This document shows, one piece after another, positions 50,036 to 63,481 of a DNA stretch of 64,000 bases. The first letter of the stretch is position 1; the number at the start of each line of letters is the position of its first letter. The notes under the pieces are model-generated. The model worked only from the letters and a program-made list of their open reading frames with translations. It did not search any database and had not been told where the DNA came from. Source of the DNA: Nymphaea colorata (Eukaryota; Streptophyta; Magnoliopsida; Nymphaeales; Nymphaeaceae); the NCBI RefSeq assembly GCF_008831285.2, contig NC_045145.1, positions 17,252,040-17,316,039 on the forward strand, written 5' to 3'. Both the position numbers and the translations under genes were made by a program.

Positions 50036-53000
50036 ATGGAGATCACTTCGGGTGGTCGATATATGGCCTACTCACCGTCGCCGTCGACGGCGCCTCAATC
50101 CCCTAACATCTCCGGCATTCGCTCTGCCGCGGCTCTCGTGGAGCACGACAGGTATGCGGTCACGGGAGCCGCCTTCCCCTCTCTCTCTATCTCTCTGTGT
50201 CTCCGAGATTCCGGATCAGATGCATCGGATGAGTGATCTTTATTCTGATCTGGATGATTCCGACTCCTAGATTTTCTCCAAAAATTTTCTTTTCTTAGCA
50301 TCCACGTGTACTCGGATTTCTGGAACCCGTTTGAACGGATCCTTGTTCCGTCTTGTTCTTTGGTTGACATTTTCCGTGGGTTTTTTTGCTCATGTTCAAG
50401 TTCGTAGATTCAAGAGGGGCAAGAGCTTATCTCTTCGTTCCTCATGTTCGTGCTAGGCCTAGCTTTTTCTGTCGGTCGGGTTGGTGTGGTTGCTGTTTCT
50501 CTTGGCATCGATTGTATGTCATCTTTCTCTGGTGGATTCATGCCACAAACAGTCTTGAATTTACTTGACTCACTAGATCGGAGATCAATTCCTTAATTGA
50601 TCATTCACGACTACTCTTTATCTCCGACATGATGGTGGAAGATATGCCGATTTTACTTGTCAGGAGTAGATCTTAATCCTTAAAGCCGCCTTGTTTTATA
50701 TATGTAAATTTTATTAACGCTTTTTGGAGTATCCCGTTCTTCTTTTATAATTTCATTGCTTCTGCTTATAGAGCTGACTCAGAAAAAAAGGAGAAAAAAT
50801 CTTCGCGAATTCGTCTGGTCGTTTTTATTGAATCTTAATATTCTGTTTACCTTGTGCTGTATGGAGGTAACCGGTCGGATTTTGTGAATGTAGATTTTGT
50901 GAAATTCATAGAGTTACATATTTAATTTCAAAACCCAAAAAAAAAAGAAAAATGCCCTCTTGATCAATTGATTCTTAACAAAAAATTGATTCTTAACAAA
51001 AAAAGTAATCTTAGGTCCCCCAACGAAGAGAAACTGTTTCGCCCGATCCACCTCTGCTATCTTATGCACTTGAAAGTTGAAAGCGAGTCATCACCTGGAT
51101 GGCCCGCATATTATCTCTTTTTTTCTGCTCTTATTTTGAAGCTTTAGAATTTGAGGTTCTCCTGGTGAAATGTCTCGGAATATTCTTGTTATGTCTAATC
51201 ATGATCGTTTTCTCTTATCGTGATTTGTCTGATCCACAGTTGTCAAAAAAAGGAAAATGCGTTGAGAATCTTAGGATGTCATGTAGTGGTATAGCTTTTA
51301 TAGTTTTCTTGTCTTCTTCTTGAAACACTGAATTCTGGAAAAAAAAAAAAAAAACTGTTTACTAAAACCATGGTTGTTCTGTCTTCTCCTGTGCTAATTT
51401 GATGGATCATCAAACTGCTGGCAGATACCTTTCTGATTTGCTGGCGGAGCGAGAAAAAATAATACCCTTTATGCAAGTTCTTTCCCACAGCTACAGGCTT
51501 TTGAATGAGGGTGAGATATTGGGTCCATAAACCATATTACTTCACTTGCTTTCTTGTTGGATCTTAAGTGACACTATGTTTCTTCTCTATGTTTTGGTGT
51601 TTCTTGAGTTCTCTATGCTGACATGGTTGTTGTGAATCATCATTCGCATACTTATCTGTGTACTTTTGAAGTCTGAGAATTTGTAACAAATAAGGGACGT
51701 CCAAAATGTCGAGCTTCATTCTTATCTTTAACATGACTTTGCTTGATATGATTTGGGCTCAACGAATTATCGATTCAAGAACTTTAGTTTCCTTGCTTGC
51801 TAGTTAGTATTGAAATGGGAAGCCACAATATGGTTGGAAGTTTGGATTCTCATCCATACGCAGGAATGTCAGTTTCAGATATCTCTTGAAATACCAAAAA
51901 CTGATGGTAATGGAAGTCTTTTTATGGACAAATCCTAGAGAATCTTGGCACTTAAAATAGGTTTGGATTTTAAAGGATATAAAAAATAAATGAGAAAGGA
52001 ACCAATCTCGTCAATGGCCTTTGTATAAAAATATAAAATTATAAATAGAAATAAAAGCTGCAGAATTATTAGAAGATAAAAACACATTCAAATTTTACAA
52101 AAGAAATATAAATGTCTGTCCAGTAAAAAATTCCTGATGTTTTACAATGATTTGTTGTTTTGATGTTGTAATATTTTGAAAATATTGCTGCTATGGAAAT
52201 ATCTGTGGTTTATGGTCCCATCACATGGATAGTAGTTGGATGCCTCCCGCATTAATGTTGTGCTTAAGGTGCGATGCATGAATACCGAGCCAAATCTACA
52301 TGTTGGTGAATATATTATACCTTATATAATCAGCTAAAAATCTACATGTTGGTTGATTTTCCTTTTATAATAAGCTAAATTTACGTGTTGCTGTTTGGTT
52401 TCTAAATACAAAGCATAGGACTTAAACCCTAGAATGCCACGGCTTTTTGTTGGGGTTAGAACTGTAAAACTTCATGGCAGGGTTGATATGTTTTGGTATT
52501 ATATTATGCTATTGTCTTTTGCAATTTAGCAGTAGCATATTAGGGTCTGCTAAGTTCATGAAAAATAAAGTATCAGGAGGTTATTGATGCACACTTCATA
52601 GTTTAATATTTTTGTTAAACACGGATATCCTTTTGTTTGTTCATGTGAAAACTGTCTTAGTAATTAGTACTTCTTAGTTCTTACATAATTCACTCAAAGG
52701 TTATTGAGATTTTTTTCTTGAGGTCTTACTATCACTTTTTAAGAAATAATAAAGGGAAATTTTCGTGTCTTTTGGGGATTCCAGTTCAAGAATGAGTTCA
52801 GTTTTGCCCTCATTTCAAGTTTCGTACCCAGATCTATCTTATAGTCATGTGGATCTCATGGGGGAATGGGGGCGACATGGACTTCTGTTGTGACTCAAGA
52901 AAAGATTCTGGTGAAGTTTTTCATGTTATTTTGAAACATGAAATTGTCAAAGTTGCAATAATGTCGAACTGGAAGTAGAATGCAGTCTGTGACATGTTTG

Positions 53001-56000
53001 CAACTGTGCATGCATGGGGAATTTTCCACTTGAGTGCCAGACCGGTGTCAACACAGTTGAATACAGGCTTGGCTCTGGGCATGGCTCCGACGGTCATGTG
53101 AGTAGCAGGTGTGGTCAACACACCCATATCTGTTTTGTCCAAATGTGGACATAGTCAAGGTTGACCAAGTCTAGCTCTGCCTAGGAAGGGACAATAATTT
53201 TAATTTTTAGGGTGTTTTGGCTATTCCTTGTTAGTTCATAAATATAATTCTTTTTTAACTTTTTTTCAGTGAAGCTATAGTTGTATAAATATTTTTTCTT
53301 ATATACTTGTTTTTTATTGTCTACAAGTGTGTTGGTGGTTGTAAAATGTGAATAATGGTGGTTTTGATTCATTTTGATGTGCTAATTATGCTACTTTTTT
53401 TAAAAAATATATATACTAGATGAAAATGAACAACTTTTGTAATTTGTGAGTATATTTTACTGTTTCTTCACAATTACTCCTTATATATATATGTGTGTGT
53501 GTGTAGCCATGTTCCTGGACCCTAACTTTTTGAAATACTTCTCCCTGTGTCTGAATCCATACCTACACCCATGTGACGAGCGTGTTTGTGTAAATCTAAT
53601 GACCATACACCAAAAATGTAAACTATGTTACATGGATACAAGGTGTCTACGTCCATTGCTTCTAGCACCAAGATTAGCACTCCTTCGACAATTACTAAGG
53701 GTTGTGCCTCTTTCTACAATCCTAGGCTTGAAGGGTAAGGAAGACTCCATTCACTTTCGTCCTCATCCCAAAAACAGAGTTGGACCATGACAGCAGCTGA
53801 TGAGGAACAAGGCATGCAGACATGGGAGAGTGTTATCACATGCTTTATGACATAGCAAGTCCACAGGATCGAGCACATGCCAATTACACACATGTGTGGC
53901 TGGAGAGAGAGAGAGAGAGAGAGAGAGCATGTGAGATTAGATGGCTGAAAGGCTTCATGCATGTGGGACCCATGTCACTTGCTATGAACAGTCTGGTTTC
54001 TCTGTGGTTTATATGCATACCAGCAGTTGCTCAATTGCTGGTTAATTTTTTGGTCTAGTTGTTGTGCTTGTTTCTTGTATATTCCCTTATTTTATTCTTT
54101 TAAGTTTTTAACTGTCTAGACTTGTCCCTGCAACAGTGAAGGGCTTGAATTTGGATGATAAGTCATGAATTCCAAGGTCTGGCATGTTCATTCTCCGAAA
54201 TTATCTTGCAATTGGAGAACAATAGGAAATTATTTTAGATATTGCATGAAAGTGTTTTCTTTTGCTCATCGTTTTTTATTAAATGATCACAGGTCTAGTT
54301 TGGGCGTTTGAGTGAGACCTTTTGTGTTCTGCTTTTGTATTTATCTGTTTTTACTCCAGGCTCAATTAACTTATACCATTTCGAGACTATCTTTCATTAT
54401 GTTAACATGGTATTGCTTGAGCTTGCAGTATCCTGATCCCAATAATCATGCTTCAGACTTGTTTGAATGATTTTGAGAATAACTCAGTTGTTTCACTTTC
54501 TTGCTCTTTATAATAGTGGATTATCTGCTGGGTATTGTATTCTCATATGACGCTTATGTAATGTAACTTGTGACTGACATATGCAGAAGTTTCTTCTCTG
54601 CACTTTCGGTTGAAGTCTCCAACTATATGTTTATCTGACTGATGTTTGGAAAAATAAAAGTTAGCTTGGATATCTTACTCTGGAAAATTCTCTTCCTCAT
54701 TTTTTTTTTAGAGAAAGATGGTTTTGAACTTCTGATTAACCTTTGAATGACTTACTTTTTCTTTACCTGTTTTTCTCAATAATTCAGGATGATGATGTCC
54801 TTCTTTATCCATCTTTGCCAGCTAATTCTTCAGTACATGCTAACTGCTGTCTCTTCTTGTTATTGAAATTGAAATTGTGAAACAGAAATATTGCGTGTAA
54901 CTACACTGTTGGGGAATGCATCATTTTTAGATCAGACTGGTATTGAACAGGCTAGTCCACTGACTTCTGGAGGATTGTTTTCAAATGGTGGAGCAGATAG
55001 GAATGTATGGGCAACAACATTCCAAACAGAAGTACGGATACTAACCATTAACATAACTCCTTTTTTCTTTCATACATGTAGACTTTAGAGCTAACTTGAG
55101 TTCGCTACTAGTTAGGAGTTCTAGATGTTAAGATGGTTGTGTCTGATTGACTACTAGCATTAACATTTTTCTGTATATCTATAAAGTGACGTTATCTTGA
55201 GATGCAGCTGAGCCCAATAACCAGTGATGGATCAATGGATAGTTATATGTTTAATCAATCAAGCTATTTTCTTCTGTGACTAAAATAATAGGCTTAAGTT
55301 GGTTTTCATGTTCTATCAAATTATCAATCAATGAGAGGTAAGTGAGCTCATGTATCAGGCTAGATCATCATTCAGGTTCACAGTTGCTCTTCCACTCTTT
55401 GTTGTTGGCAATAGGAGAATATTTTAAGGAGGAACAGGATCATGAATTGTAGTATTAAAAAGGACTGTAAAAGCACTCGCAACTTACTTGAACAGGATCA
55501 TGAATTGTAGCCTTAAAAGAGACTGTCAAAGCACTCGCAACTGATTTCTCCGTGGAGAATGCCATCTTGAACCGTACTTTTTGTCTCCATCACTTACTCC
55601 CCTTGATTTTAGAAGTTGATGTTCCAGCGCTCTCCAAAAATACCAGTTATATCTTGCAGTTGCTTCTGTTTGCTTGGGATTTCAGTCTTCATCAGGACAG
55701 CTGACCAAGTTGAAACCTACTGCTCAAGTCTGAGGATTCAGTTCATAGGCTGATGAAAACATAAGGATCACTCGACAGGGATTGATTTGCCACAACCATC
55801 TTTCTGGTAAGAAAGAGAATGAGCTTTTTCAGCACTAAAATAGAAGAGCATCCCTTTCAAAAAACCCCAAGGAACCCCCACCCATCCTGCCACTTCAGCA
55901 GCTTGTGTTGTTCTCAAATATCATATGTACCACTCGGTGGGGTTGTGGGTTGCAGTAGTCCAACCTCTAATGCGGTTGCACTCCTTTCTGGCTATGTAAA

Positions 56001-57854
56001 GCCATTTTGGCTGGTAATTGAAGCTTTTCTGTACCAATTTTGTTGCTAGGTGCATAGACAACAACATTGCAGCTAGTTTTTGGGCTGTTGACATTTCCTT
56101 GCTTCTGCTTTGAGGATGGTGACAACTGACAACCTGGTCTCTTGTAGGACGAGCTCATTGACATTTATGGTCTGCATGAACCCCCTCGTTCCTGCAAAAA
56201 GAATTAATTTGATAAATGCAACCTCAATGTGTTTCTAATCTACTGGCCTCTTAGACATCCGCTGCAATGGTTGGGATAGCACCATATCAGAGTGAGGAGC
56301 TGTTCTGAAGAGGCCAATTGAAGTTCTGTTCATTTTGAGACTTAAGTAGATTAGGCCATTTATGGTGAAATTCCGTCCTATGCTTGAATGTGCACGGGAG
56401 TTTCTGTAATGACTTTTCCATAAGAGCTTTTGCTTCGTTGGTGGTTCATGTTCAGTAGTTACTGAATAGTTTAAGAGGGAAGACGGCTAACATATGTCGT
56501 GTGCTTGCAATTTTTGTGCTTCATGGTTATGGTCACTTAACCATATATACTTCTTTATCTTTTGCTGGACTGCATTTATCATCCCCTTTTCTTGGGTCAG
56601 TTGCAATTGTTGGATGTTTTTGTTACTTTTATCTATGTTATGGGCTATCTTCATTTGCTGATCAACTTAGTTGTTTTTTCTATTTTTCTATCCCGTACAT
56701 AATTTAAATTCATTTCACAGAGACTTGGAGGACTAATGCAATCACCTAACCATGGGTGGCTTGGTGCACAAGGAGGTCCATCAGGCCTTCTCTGTAAGAA
56801 ATCATTCAGGATAGAAATTCCTGTGGACAAATTTCCTAATGTAAGCTCTCTTTGTCTCTCTCTCTCTCTGTCTCTGTCTCTCCCTCTCTCTCTCTCTGAT
56901 GATTACGTGCGTGATGCAGTACAACTTTGTTGGTCGCCTGTTGGGCCCTAGGGGAAATTCTCTTAAGCGTGTGGAAGCCACTACAGAGTGCCGAGTTTTG
57001 ATCAGGGGTCGTGGCAGCATTAAAGATCCAGCTCGGGTAATTAATTTTATTTTGTTGTTGAAAAAGGTTTCATCTTTCCTGTTCGTACTTGGTATGGTAG
57101 TACAATGTCTAGGTATCTCAATGCCCTATGGGCTCCTTGTGGAATGGTCTTAAGTTGGTTAGCTACAGGGAGCACTATATTAAGTTCGGTTTGCCAATTC
57201 CCTCTCGGTTGTGCTATTTTCTTTTTATACATATATGCTCCCAAAGGTGCATATGATATGAGTTTTTTACGAAAGATAATTTATGGCTCCAATATGGCCA
57301 ATTATGTGGTTCACTTCACAAATTTACTATCGTGATAAACATTTCATCCTGTAGTGCTTGCTCATCGTGCTGGGGGCAAGCACATTTTTTTTTTTAATCT
57401 GTGGATCTCGCGGGCTGTTATCTGAGTGTGAAAGATGAAGCTATGGTAAGTCCGTCATCTCATTGTTTTGGTTTCAAATTTGACAGGAAGAATTGGTGAG
57501 AGGGAAGCCAGGTTATGAACATTTGAACGAACCATTGCACATAGTTATAGAGGCTGAATTGCCGGTTGACATTATCGATGCTCGCCTTATGCAAGCACGT
57601 GAAATCCTTGAGGACTTGCTGAAGCCCGTGGTAGGTTTCACCACCTATGCTAACTCCGTTGTCCTAACTCCTCTCTCCGAGTGAATATAGTTAATCCCTT
57701 TCAGGACGAGTCTCAAGATTACTTCAAGAAGCAGCAGCTCCGCGAGCTGGCTATCCTGAACGGGACGCTCAGAGATGACAGTTCTCAGATGTCGGGATCT
57801 GTGTCTCCCTTCCATAACAGCCTAGGGATGAAGAGGGCAAAGACAAGGGGGTGA
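50036..57854 (+). CDS. STAR/KH-domain RNA-binding protein (At4g26480/At5g56140 type), complete
   Basis: Exons 50036-50151, 51425-51510, 54886-55031, 56721-56840, 56920-57036, 57487-57630 and 57705-57854 keep phase and give 292 residues. The first in-frame ATG (50036) opens [20 protein letters not shown]; the frame upstream has no other ATG. A QUA1-like segment ([20 protein letters not shown], about residues 39-58) would mediate dimers. The KH core is about 146-220, with [20 protein letters not shown] carrying the GPRG loop that contacts RNA. A QUA2-like tail contains [20 protein letters not shown], and the C-terminus is basic (KRAKTRG), possibly a nuclear localisation signal. Plant members bind RNA; some relatives (SPIN1 in rice) link to flowering control, but this copy's role is unknown. 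Introns 2 (51511-54885) and 3 (55032-56720) are long; I see no gene inside them. Confidence 0.95.
51511..54885. other. Long intron 2 of the KH gene
   Basis: A 3.4-kb AT-rich intron. It contains a (GA)n run (53902-53928), a GC-richer patch at about 53000-53160 and a short TG run near 53495. No ORF in it resembles a transposase or other known protein, and no element ends were found. Confidence 0.7.
53902..53928. repeat. (GA)n microsatellite in KH-gene intron 2
   Basis: About 13 uninterrupted GA units. Confidence 0.95.
55432..55542. repeat. Two-copy 58-bp tandem repeat in KH-gene intron 3
   Basis: The copies at about 55432-55484 and 55490-55542 share GAACAGGATCATGAATTGTA and AAGCACTCGCAACT. 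Confidence 0.9.
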
Positions 57855-60609
57855 AGCAAAGGCAACGTCGTCCTGGGACTTTGGTGTGCTGTGCGCTGGT
57901 ATGCGGCCTATCTCCGCCATTCACATGGTTGGGTGGAACTTGGAGGATGCTGGTGTATGGCTTTCTGAATTTCTACTATGCAGTGTTGGTGATGTGCACG
58001 AGACCGGTTGGTGCTGAGGTGCCAGTATGCCGTAGCAAGGAAAACTGAATCGTTAGCAGGAGTGTTATATGGTATCGTCATAATAGTCGTGACGTGTGAG
58101 CCCGTTCACGGTTTTGATGTATTTGGTTTGAGTAGTGTTAACTGTTATGGGTAAGTGCATCTATGTGTATGGCTGTGTACAAAAAGAGATAGTGAGAAGC
58201 ATCTATCGGTAATCACAGGAAGTTAAATTGTCAAGTTTTGAGGGTCGGTGCTTATTGGCAAATTCTTCCTTGGGGTACCATGGAGGACCTGCAGTATTAA
58301 TTATTTTATTATATTGTTGTGCGTATTGGTTCATCTTCTGGCATCCTTGACGTTGTGTTAGGTCTTTCTCCTGGAAACAAGCAGCCCATTACTGAGCTGG
58401 AGATGAGGATGGCAGGTGATTTTGGGAGTGACTTGCTTTTGTTTATACAAATCCCGAGCTCTTTTGGATGTTTTGGACCTGCCAACGAAGAATCGCTCTG
58501 TGTAGAACTTGTGGCTACCCTCTTTCCCGCTTGTCAGAACGTTTTCCTGTTGCTTTTTGTGATGCCTGTTGGGTGGGTACACCTTTTATTTGGAGGCTCG
58601 ATTGCCATGCGCCTAGTCATTGGGGACTTCGAGTACATCGTGTACAAGAACCAAAGAATATATTCCTTTTTAAGAATCCAAGCCGCTGTTTTCACAATGA
58701 GTAGAGTTTTTGTCGGCAAATGAGTTGGATAGCGCTTTCCTTCACCTCCTTTTTTTTTTTTCCAAATAGTCTCGAGGGGACGTTTAGTTGCTGGGTTTTA
58801 AGCCCAGGGTCTGGTTTTGTAAGATTTAGAAATTGTGGATTTAATATCTCTATTACGTTGTAAATCTATCTCTAAGGGAACGTTGGTTTGACGTGTGTAA
58901 GAGAATGGCTCTCCTGGGACTCAAACACTGACAGCCACTTGCCCTGCTGCTGCCTCTCCATGTTTCTGCATATGGTCACAATTACTCTCCCAAGTTGCTC
59001 AAGCAGAAGAAGAGCATTTCAGTTCCACAAACACATCGAGAAGTCATTGTCCCGTGTCTCAGCTTTTTTTCTTGATGAGGTCAGCAATTCTTGGAATATT
59101 AAATTCCCAAGTTGTTTTCAATTTAAGGGGTCTTCATTCTTCACAGCTCTTCTTTCACTTTTTGTTTCTTGTGATAATGGTGAGAGAAGGATTTAACAAA
59201 TCAAAAATGGCGAAGGGAAAAGTGCTGGAGTCTCTGTTAGGAAGTTCGTGAGCATATAAATAAGATCATTACGCCAACCAAGGACTGCATGTGTAATCAA
59301 AGTACAACAGTAGAGGACCTGATCTCCACTGCCCAATCCACCGATTAAAGGGAGACACTTCGGTTCACATGTCTTGCTGCGAAATAGCAAGCGACAAGCC
59401 CCAGCTGTGAAGAGAGGGGGAGAGATGGAGAGGCGACTACTACACCAGTGAGGTGGCTTAGCGACAATGGTTGATGGGTGTCCTAGTCATTTAACTTCTC
59501 AGCTATCTTTAGACCGCAGAGGCTTATCACCACGTTGACAATACAGGGATCTTTTCACGAGGGAGAGGTATGGCCAAGAGTCAAATGTGTGCTGGAAATC
59601 GGAGAAATTGCATAACCCAGAAAAGAAAAACACCCCCTTCACTCTACTGTCCCCTCCCCACATCACCCGGGCCAAAGAAGGGGGAAGGCAGAAAGCAGGG
59701 GAAGGCAGAGTCCTCAAGAACAAGCAAGGAATCTGCAAGACTGTTGTCTTTGGAAAAGAAAGAACACAAAAACCAAAATCAGCTCCTTGTCTTTTACCTG
59801 TAGACCTGAGTGGACAGCAGAAAGGCTTCTGAGAGCAATTATGATGCTGTTTTTTTCCAATGCCGCAAACATGGCATGGTTGCGTATGGGAGTACATCAT
59901 TTCTTTGGATGAAAAAGACTTGTTTAAAAAGAACTGAACCATTGATTTTTGTACGAAAATAAGTTCTTTTAAACTAGTTTGGATTTGATTTCAGGTTTGC
60001 TGAAAAGGGCAATCAAGGATTTGTCTGTTCTGAACCTGTAAAAAGGCTTGGTTTTGAATATGGTCGGGGATGAGGAAAAGCGTGGTGCCCATCTAACCTT
60101 CGCGCTCCCAGTCGGTGCTTTTCGTCTCCAAGTGGACGCTTTATCCTCACTCACTAATTATCTCCTTGACATTCAGTCTTCAGTCCACGTACTTTGATCT
60201 CCCTGTGCATTCACTGTAGCAGAGCCTAACTGCCATGAATCATGAAAAACAAAAGCATCAAAATTCATTGTGAAATCAGTTTTGTTTCGCAGCATTTGAA
60301 GGAACCAATCTACTTGTAGTAGTAGTAACTCGTAAAATTTCATTCCTTGAAGTTGTTTGATGTCGTCGAAGTATTACTGAGATCCCCATGTTAATGCAAA
60401 AGGTTTCTTTTCCCTAAACTTATGGATGTGAATTTGCTTGGGGATGCCAATGTAAATGCTTGGATGAGAATTATGTGATCCTGGGGTTTTTCGGTCCTCT
60501 TGGCTGTGGTGGATCTGATGAAAGTCGGACTTCTCTTGTATTTAACCAATCCAAATTCAAATCATCATTTAGAAGACTCACTCGAACAGTGGTGGGTCAT
60601 AAATGCACA

Positions 60610-60659
60610 TGAACTCTTCGTGCGTCCATCATTGTGAACTCTTCGTGCGTCCATCATTG
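60610..60659. repeat. Perfect 25-bp tandem duplication
   Basis: Two adjacent identical copies beginning TGAACTCTTCGTGCGTCCAT and ending CATTG. Confidence 0.95.
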
Positions 60660-61148
60660 ATGAAGCCCTGGCATGGTTTCCCTTTCTTTTTCAGTTCGCA
60701 GCTACCTGGCAAACTCACTGACCGGCAAAGAATCCATGTGCAGCTTCAAATAAAGAATGCCATTCTGCAAAAAAGGGCAGGAACTTGCCACCTTATGAAC
60801 ATTACAATTTATTTTCAGGCCATCTGAATCTGACTGGTCTGGAAGTTTACAAGTGGTGCTGCTTGTAAGATGAGAAGTTTCCAATTTGTTGTAGAATGAC
60901 ATAGGATTTACGGGGGAGATTTTGTTGTCTTTTTCCATATTGAGTTTTAGTTTCTACGAAACAGGCAGGTTATATGTTAACCAGTGCAGGAGAGAGCATG
61001 AAAGCTCACCACCTCCCATACAGGACAGACCAACTCTCAGAAGCTCATCCCCGTTGCAGCCTTGCAGGTCAGTATGGGCATGTGAAGGCTTTCACACCTA
61101 ACCTCTTGTGGCTATAACACTCAAAGCGACCTCTTAGTTTTGAGCCCT

Positions 61149-61272
61149 TTGAACGCTTCGAAAAGCCACGACTAAAAAGATTTAGAAACTTAAAATCATA
61201 TAATATATGTATATGTATATTTGAACGCTTCGAAAAGCCACGACTAAAAAGATTTAGAAACTTAAAATCATA
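61149..61272. repeat. Perfect 52-bp direct repeat, 20-bp spacer
   Basis: The copies at 61149-61200 and 61221-61272 are identical, each beginning TTGAACGCTTCGAAAAGCCA, and are separated by an AT-rich 20-mer. Both are followed by AT-rich sequence, so slippage-type duplication is likely. Confidence 0.95.
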
Positions 61273-61950
61273 ATATATATATATAGAGAGTGAATGATAA
61301 CTCTAGTTAGAGAGCTTCACCAAGTCATGTAAATTTTAGCTATGTAGAATCACCAAGTCATTTAAATAGAATTGTCTATCATGGTTGAAAAAAGAATAAA
61401 AGAAAAGAAAACAGTATAAATATAGTAAGACTCTAGCCAATGCATAGGACTGTTTATCATCGTTGAAAAACAGGTAAAAATAGAAAACAAAGAAATAAAA
61501 AGGTTGCCATCTTTTTTTGTCTTTTATTTTGTCTTAACCGTTCATCATAATAGATCAAACAGTGTAGGTAGGTGGTTGAGTGAGTATAGTCACTATTCAA
61601 TATATACATATAATTTTTTTTTTTAACTTAAACCTCTTATGACATAGTAGCTGATGCTGACTTGATGGTGGGAATATTTCAGCTTATATATATATCAAAA
61701 GAGTCCATTCGATTTTGGTGAAATAACAAAAACAGGCCCATTTTGGAAAGGTTCGTTCTCAACCTGTTCTCCAATTGAATCTGCTAAAGGTGAAAAAAAT
61801 AAAACATTTAGGATGTTTCTGCTATTAGTGTTGTTGATTTAAAATATTCGTTGATATTATCTGCCTCTACTTGCCAGGACCAGTCTGTTACCTGGACTAT
61901 AGGTCGTACGATAACTTTATTAATTTACTAAAAGAAGTCATTTCGGGTCA

Positions 61951-63445
61951 CCGAGAGAAAGAAGCAGCAACAAGCAGGCAGGGTCAGACATTTTAAGGGG
62001 AAGGGATGGCGCGGCTGTAATTATTGAGGGAGAACAGCGCCAATCTCGTCCGGGCCGGCCTCTACCGGTGGTGAGGGTGCTCCTGGTGGCCTTCTTCTTC
62101 AAATTCAATGGCTTGAAAAGGAGACTGCTCCAAAAGCGATTTCCAGATTGGCCTCCCTCTGAAAATTTCTCACCATCTGATTGTGTTGTTTATCTTACTT
62201 CGAGTCACCGTTCAGAAATGATTTGTCGTTCATCGCCATCGTCATTAAGAACTTGTCCGTTTCTCTCCCTCTCTCGGCAATCAGAAAACATTGCGGGCTT
62301 CCCCAGCTCTGGATTTTAGGGCCTTTTGACTTTTTCACGTCTCCTGCTCCTTCGCTTGTGCATACTTCCTGAGAAACCCCCAACTCTTTGTCTCTCCCAC
62401 GCCTACGCCTAATTCTGCCGTTTAAATCGATTTTCTTTTAGTTTCTCATCTCAACAGGCCAACTTCCGCCTCCCCAATTTGTTGAAGGGTATGTAGAAGC
62501 TGATTCTCTGTATGCATCATCTACAGAGTATGATTTATTTTGAAGTTCTTATTGGAATAAGCAATTAGTAGTTGTCGGGCTAATTCTGGTTTTGCCTTTT
62601 TGGGTTTCTTCGAGTTCTTGGTATTTGTTGTTTCTTCTCCCTACGTACGGAGAAAAGTTGGAATCCGTGAATGGTGATGTTCATGGATTCTGTTCTCATT
62701 GAAATGGGTTTTGCTGTTTAAGGAAGGGATTGTTGGGATTCGTTAGCTCCTTTATCTTGTTGTGTAATTTTGTACCCTTGGGTCTGGAAGATTACGGTCT
62801 TTGTGCCCCCTAGATGGGCAGGACGCTCTCTGGTGACCTAGTCCGTATTAAAAGTCTATGTTGTTCTTTTGTTTGTGCTTCTGGTTCTGTACACGCGTGA
62901 TTTTCTTCGGCCTCAGTTGAGCGGTAAATTTGCGCTTAGTTTTTGGACACAAATCGTGTCTTGTTTTCTGAAATGTGTTGATTTCACTTTGTTTTTCGAG
63001 TGTGTTCTTATTTTGTGTTGGAGAGAAAGGGGATCCTTCTATTTCCATATTCAAGATTCTTATGCATTATCTTATCTTGAGATGGTTAATGGGTCTGAAG
63101 ATTCAGCCCCCAATCTTTAGCTGTCATTTTGCTTCCGTCGATGTCTGTTTCTCTGCACAAAGAATCTACTGTCTGCTGAACTTGCAATGGTTTAGAAGCA
63201 AACCTTCTTTTCTGATCCTCTGCCACTTCTGCCGTTGTTATAATCTGAACTAAATCAATCGACATCCTCAGTACTAGGTCACGTTGCCTCGTCTTGATAT
63301 TGAGAGGTGATGCTGAATTTAGCTGGTATAGAATATACACCATTCTGCTTTAGCTGTTGCTTAAAAGATTAGTTCGCCACTTGCATTTTTACATGACTGA
63401 CTGCTTTTCATTCTTACCTCTAGTAGATCTGGTATGTGTTTGCAG
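61951..63445 (+). promoter_or_regulatory. Probable promoter, 5' UTR and 5'-UTR intron of the MYB-CC gene
   Basis: From about 61930 the sequence becomes GC- and CT-richer, as in plant promoters and leaders. A donor (AAGG|GTATGT, GT at 62489) and an acceptor (TGTTTGCAG ending at 63445) fit a 957-nt intron in the 5' UTR, which is common in such genes. The T-rich sequence between them has no sustained coding frame. The transcription start is not determined; the frame at 62068-62319 lies in the presumed leader and is probably not translated as a gene. Confidence 0.45.
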
Positions 63446-63448
63446 ATA

Positions 63449-63481
63449 ATGAGGAATGTATCATCAAAAAAACATTTCTAG
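63449..63481 (+). promoter_or_regulatory. Overlapping upstream ORF at the MYB-CC start
   Basis: An ATG at 63449, in another frame and seven bases before the main ATG, encodes ten codons and ends at TAG 63479-63481, inside the main coding region. Ribosomes using it would bypass the main start, so it may lower translation or favour the downstream in-frame ATG at 63507. It depends on the proposed 5'-UTR splice at 63445. Confidence 0.45.

Larger units (their letters stand above)
57855..61950. other. Intergenic spacer downstream of the KH gene
   Basis: The first several hundred bases presumably include the KH-gene 3' UTR. Frames at 58319-58723 (plus) and 59499-59942 (minus) are the longest, but neither has recognisable similarity nor splice or promoter context. 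Small direct repeats occur at 60610-60659 and 61149-61272. Nothing else could be supported. Confidence 0.55.

Noticed and set aside
58319-58723. Plus-strand frame of 134 codons after the KH gene
   Set aside because: It lacks a normal ATG near its start, has no recognised similarity, and lies where the KH-gene 3' UTR or spacer is expected.
58770-58890. Possible Tourist-like MITE (GGGACGTTTAGTTG and GGGAACGTTGGTTTG)
   Set aside because: The two end-like motifs are in the same orientation instead of inverted, and no target duplication was found.
59499-59942. Minus-strand frame of 147 codons
   Set aside because: No family similarity, no promoter or splice context, and the translation looks like random Phe/Ser/Cys-rich sequence.
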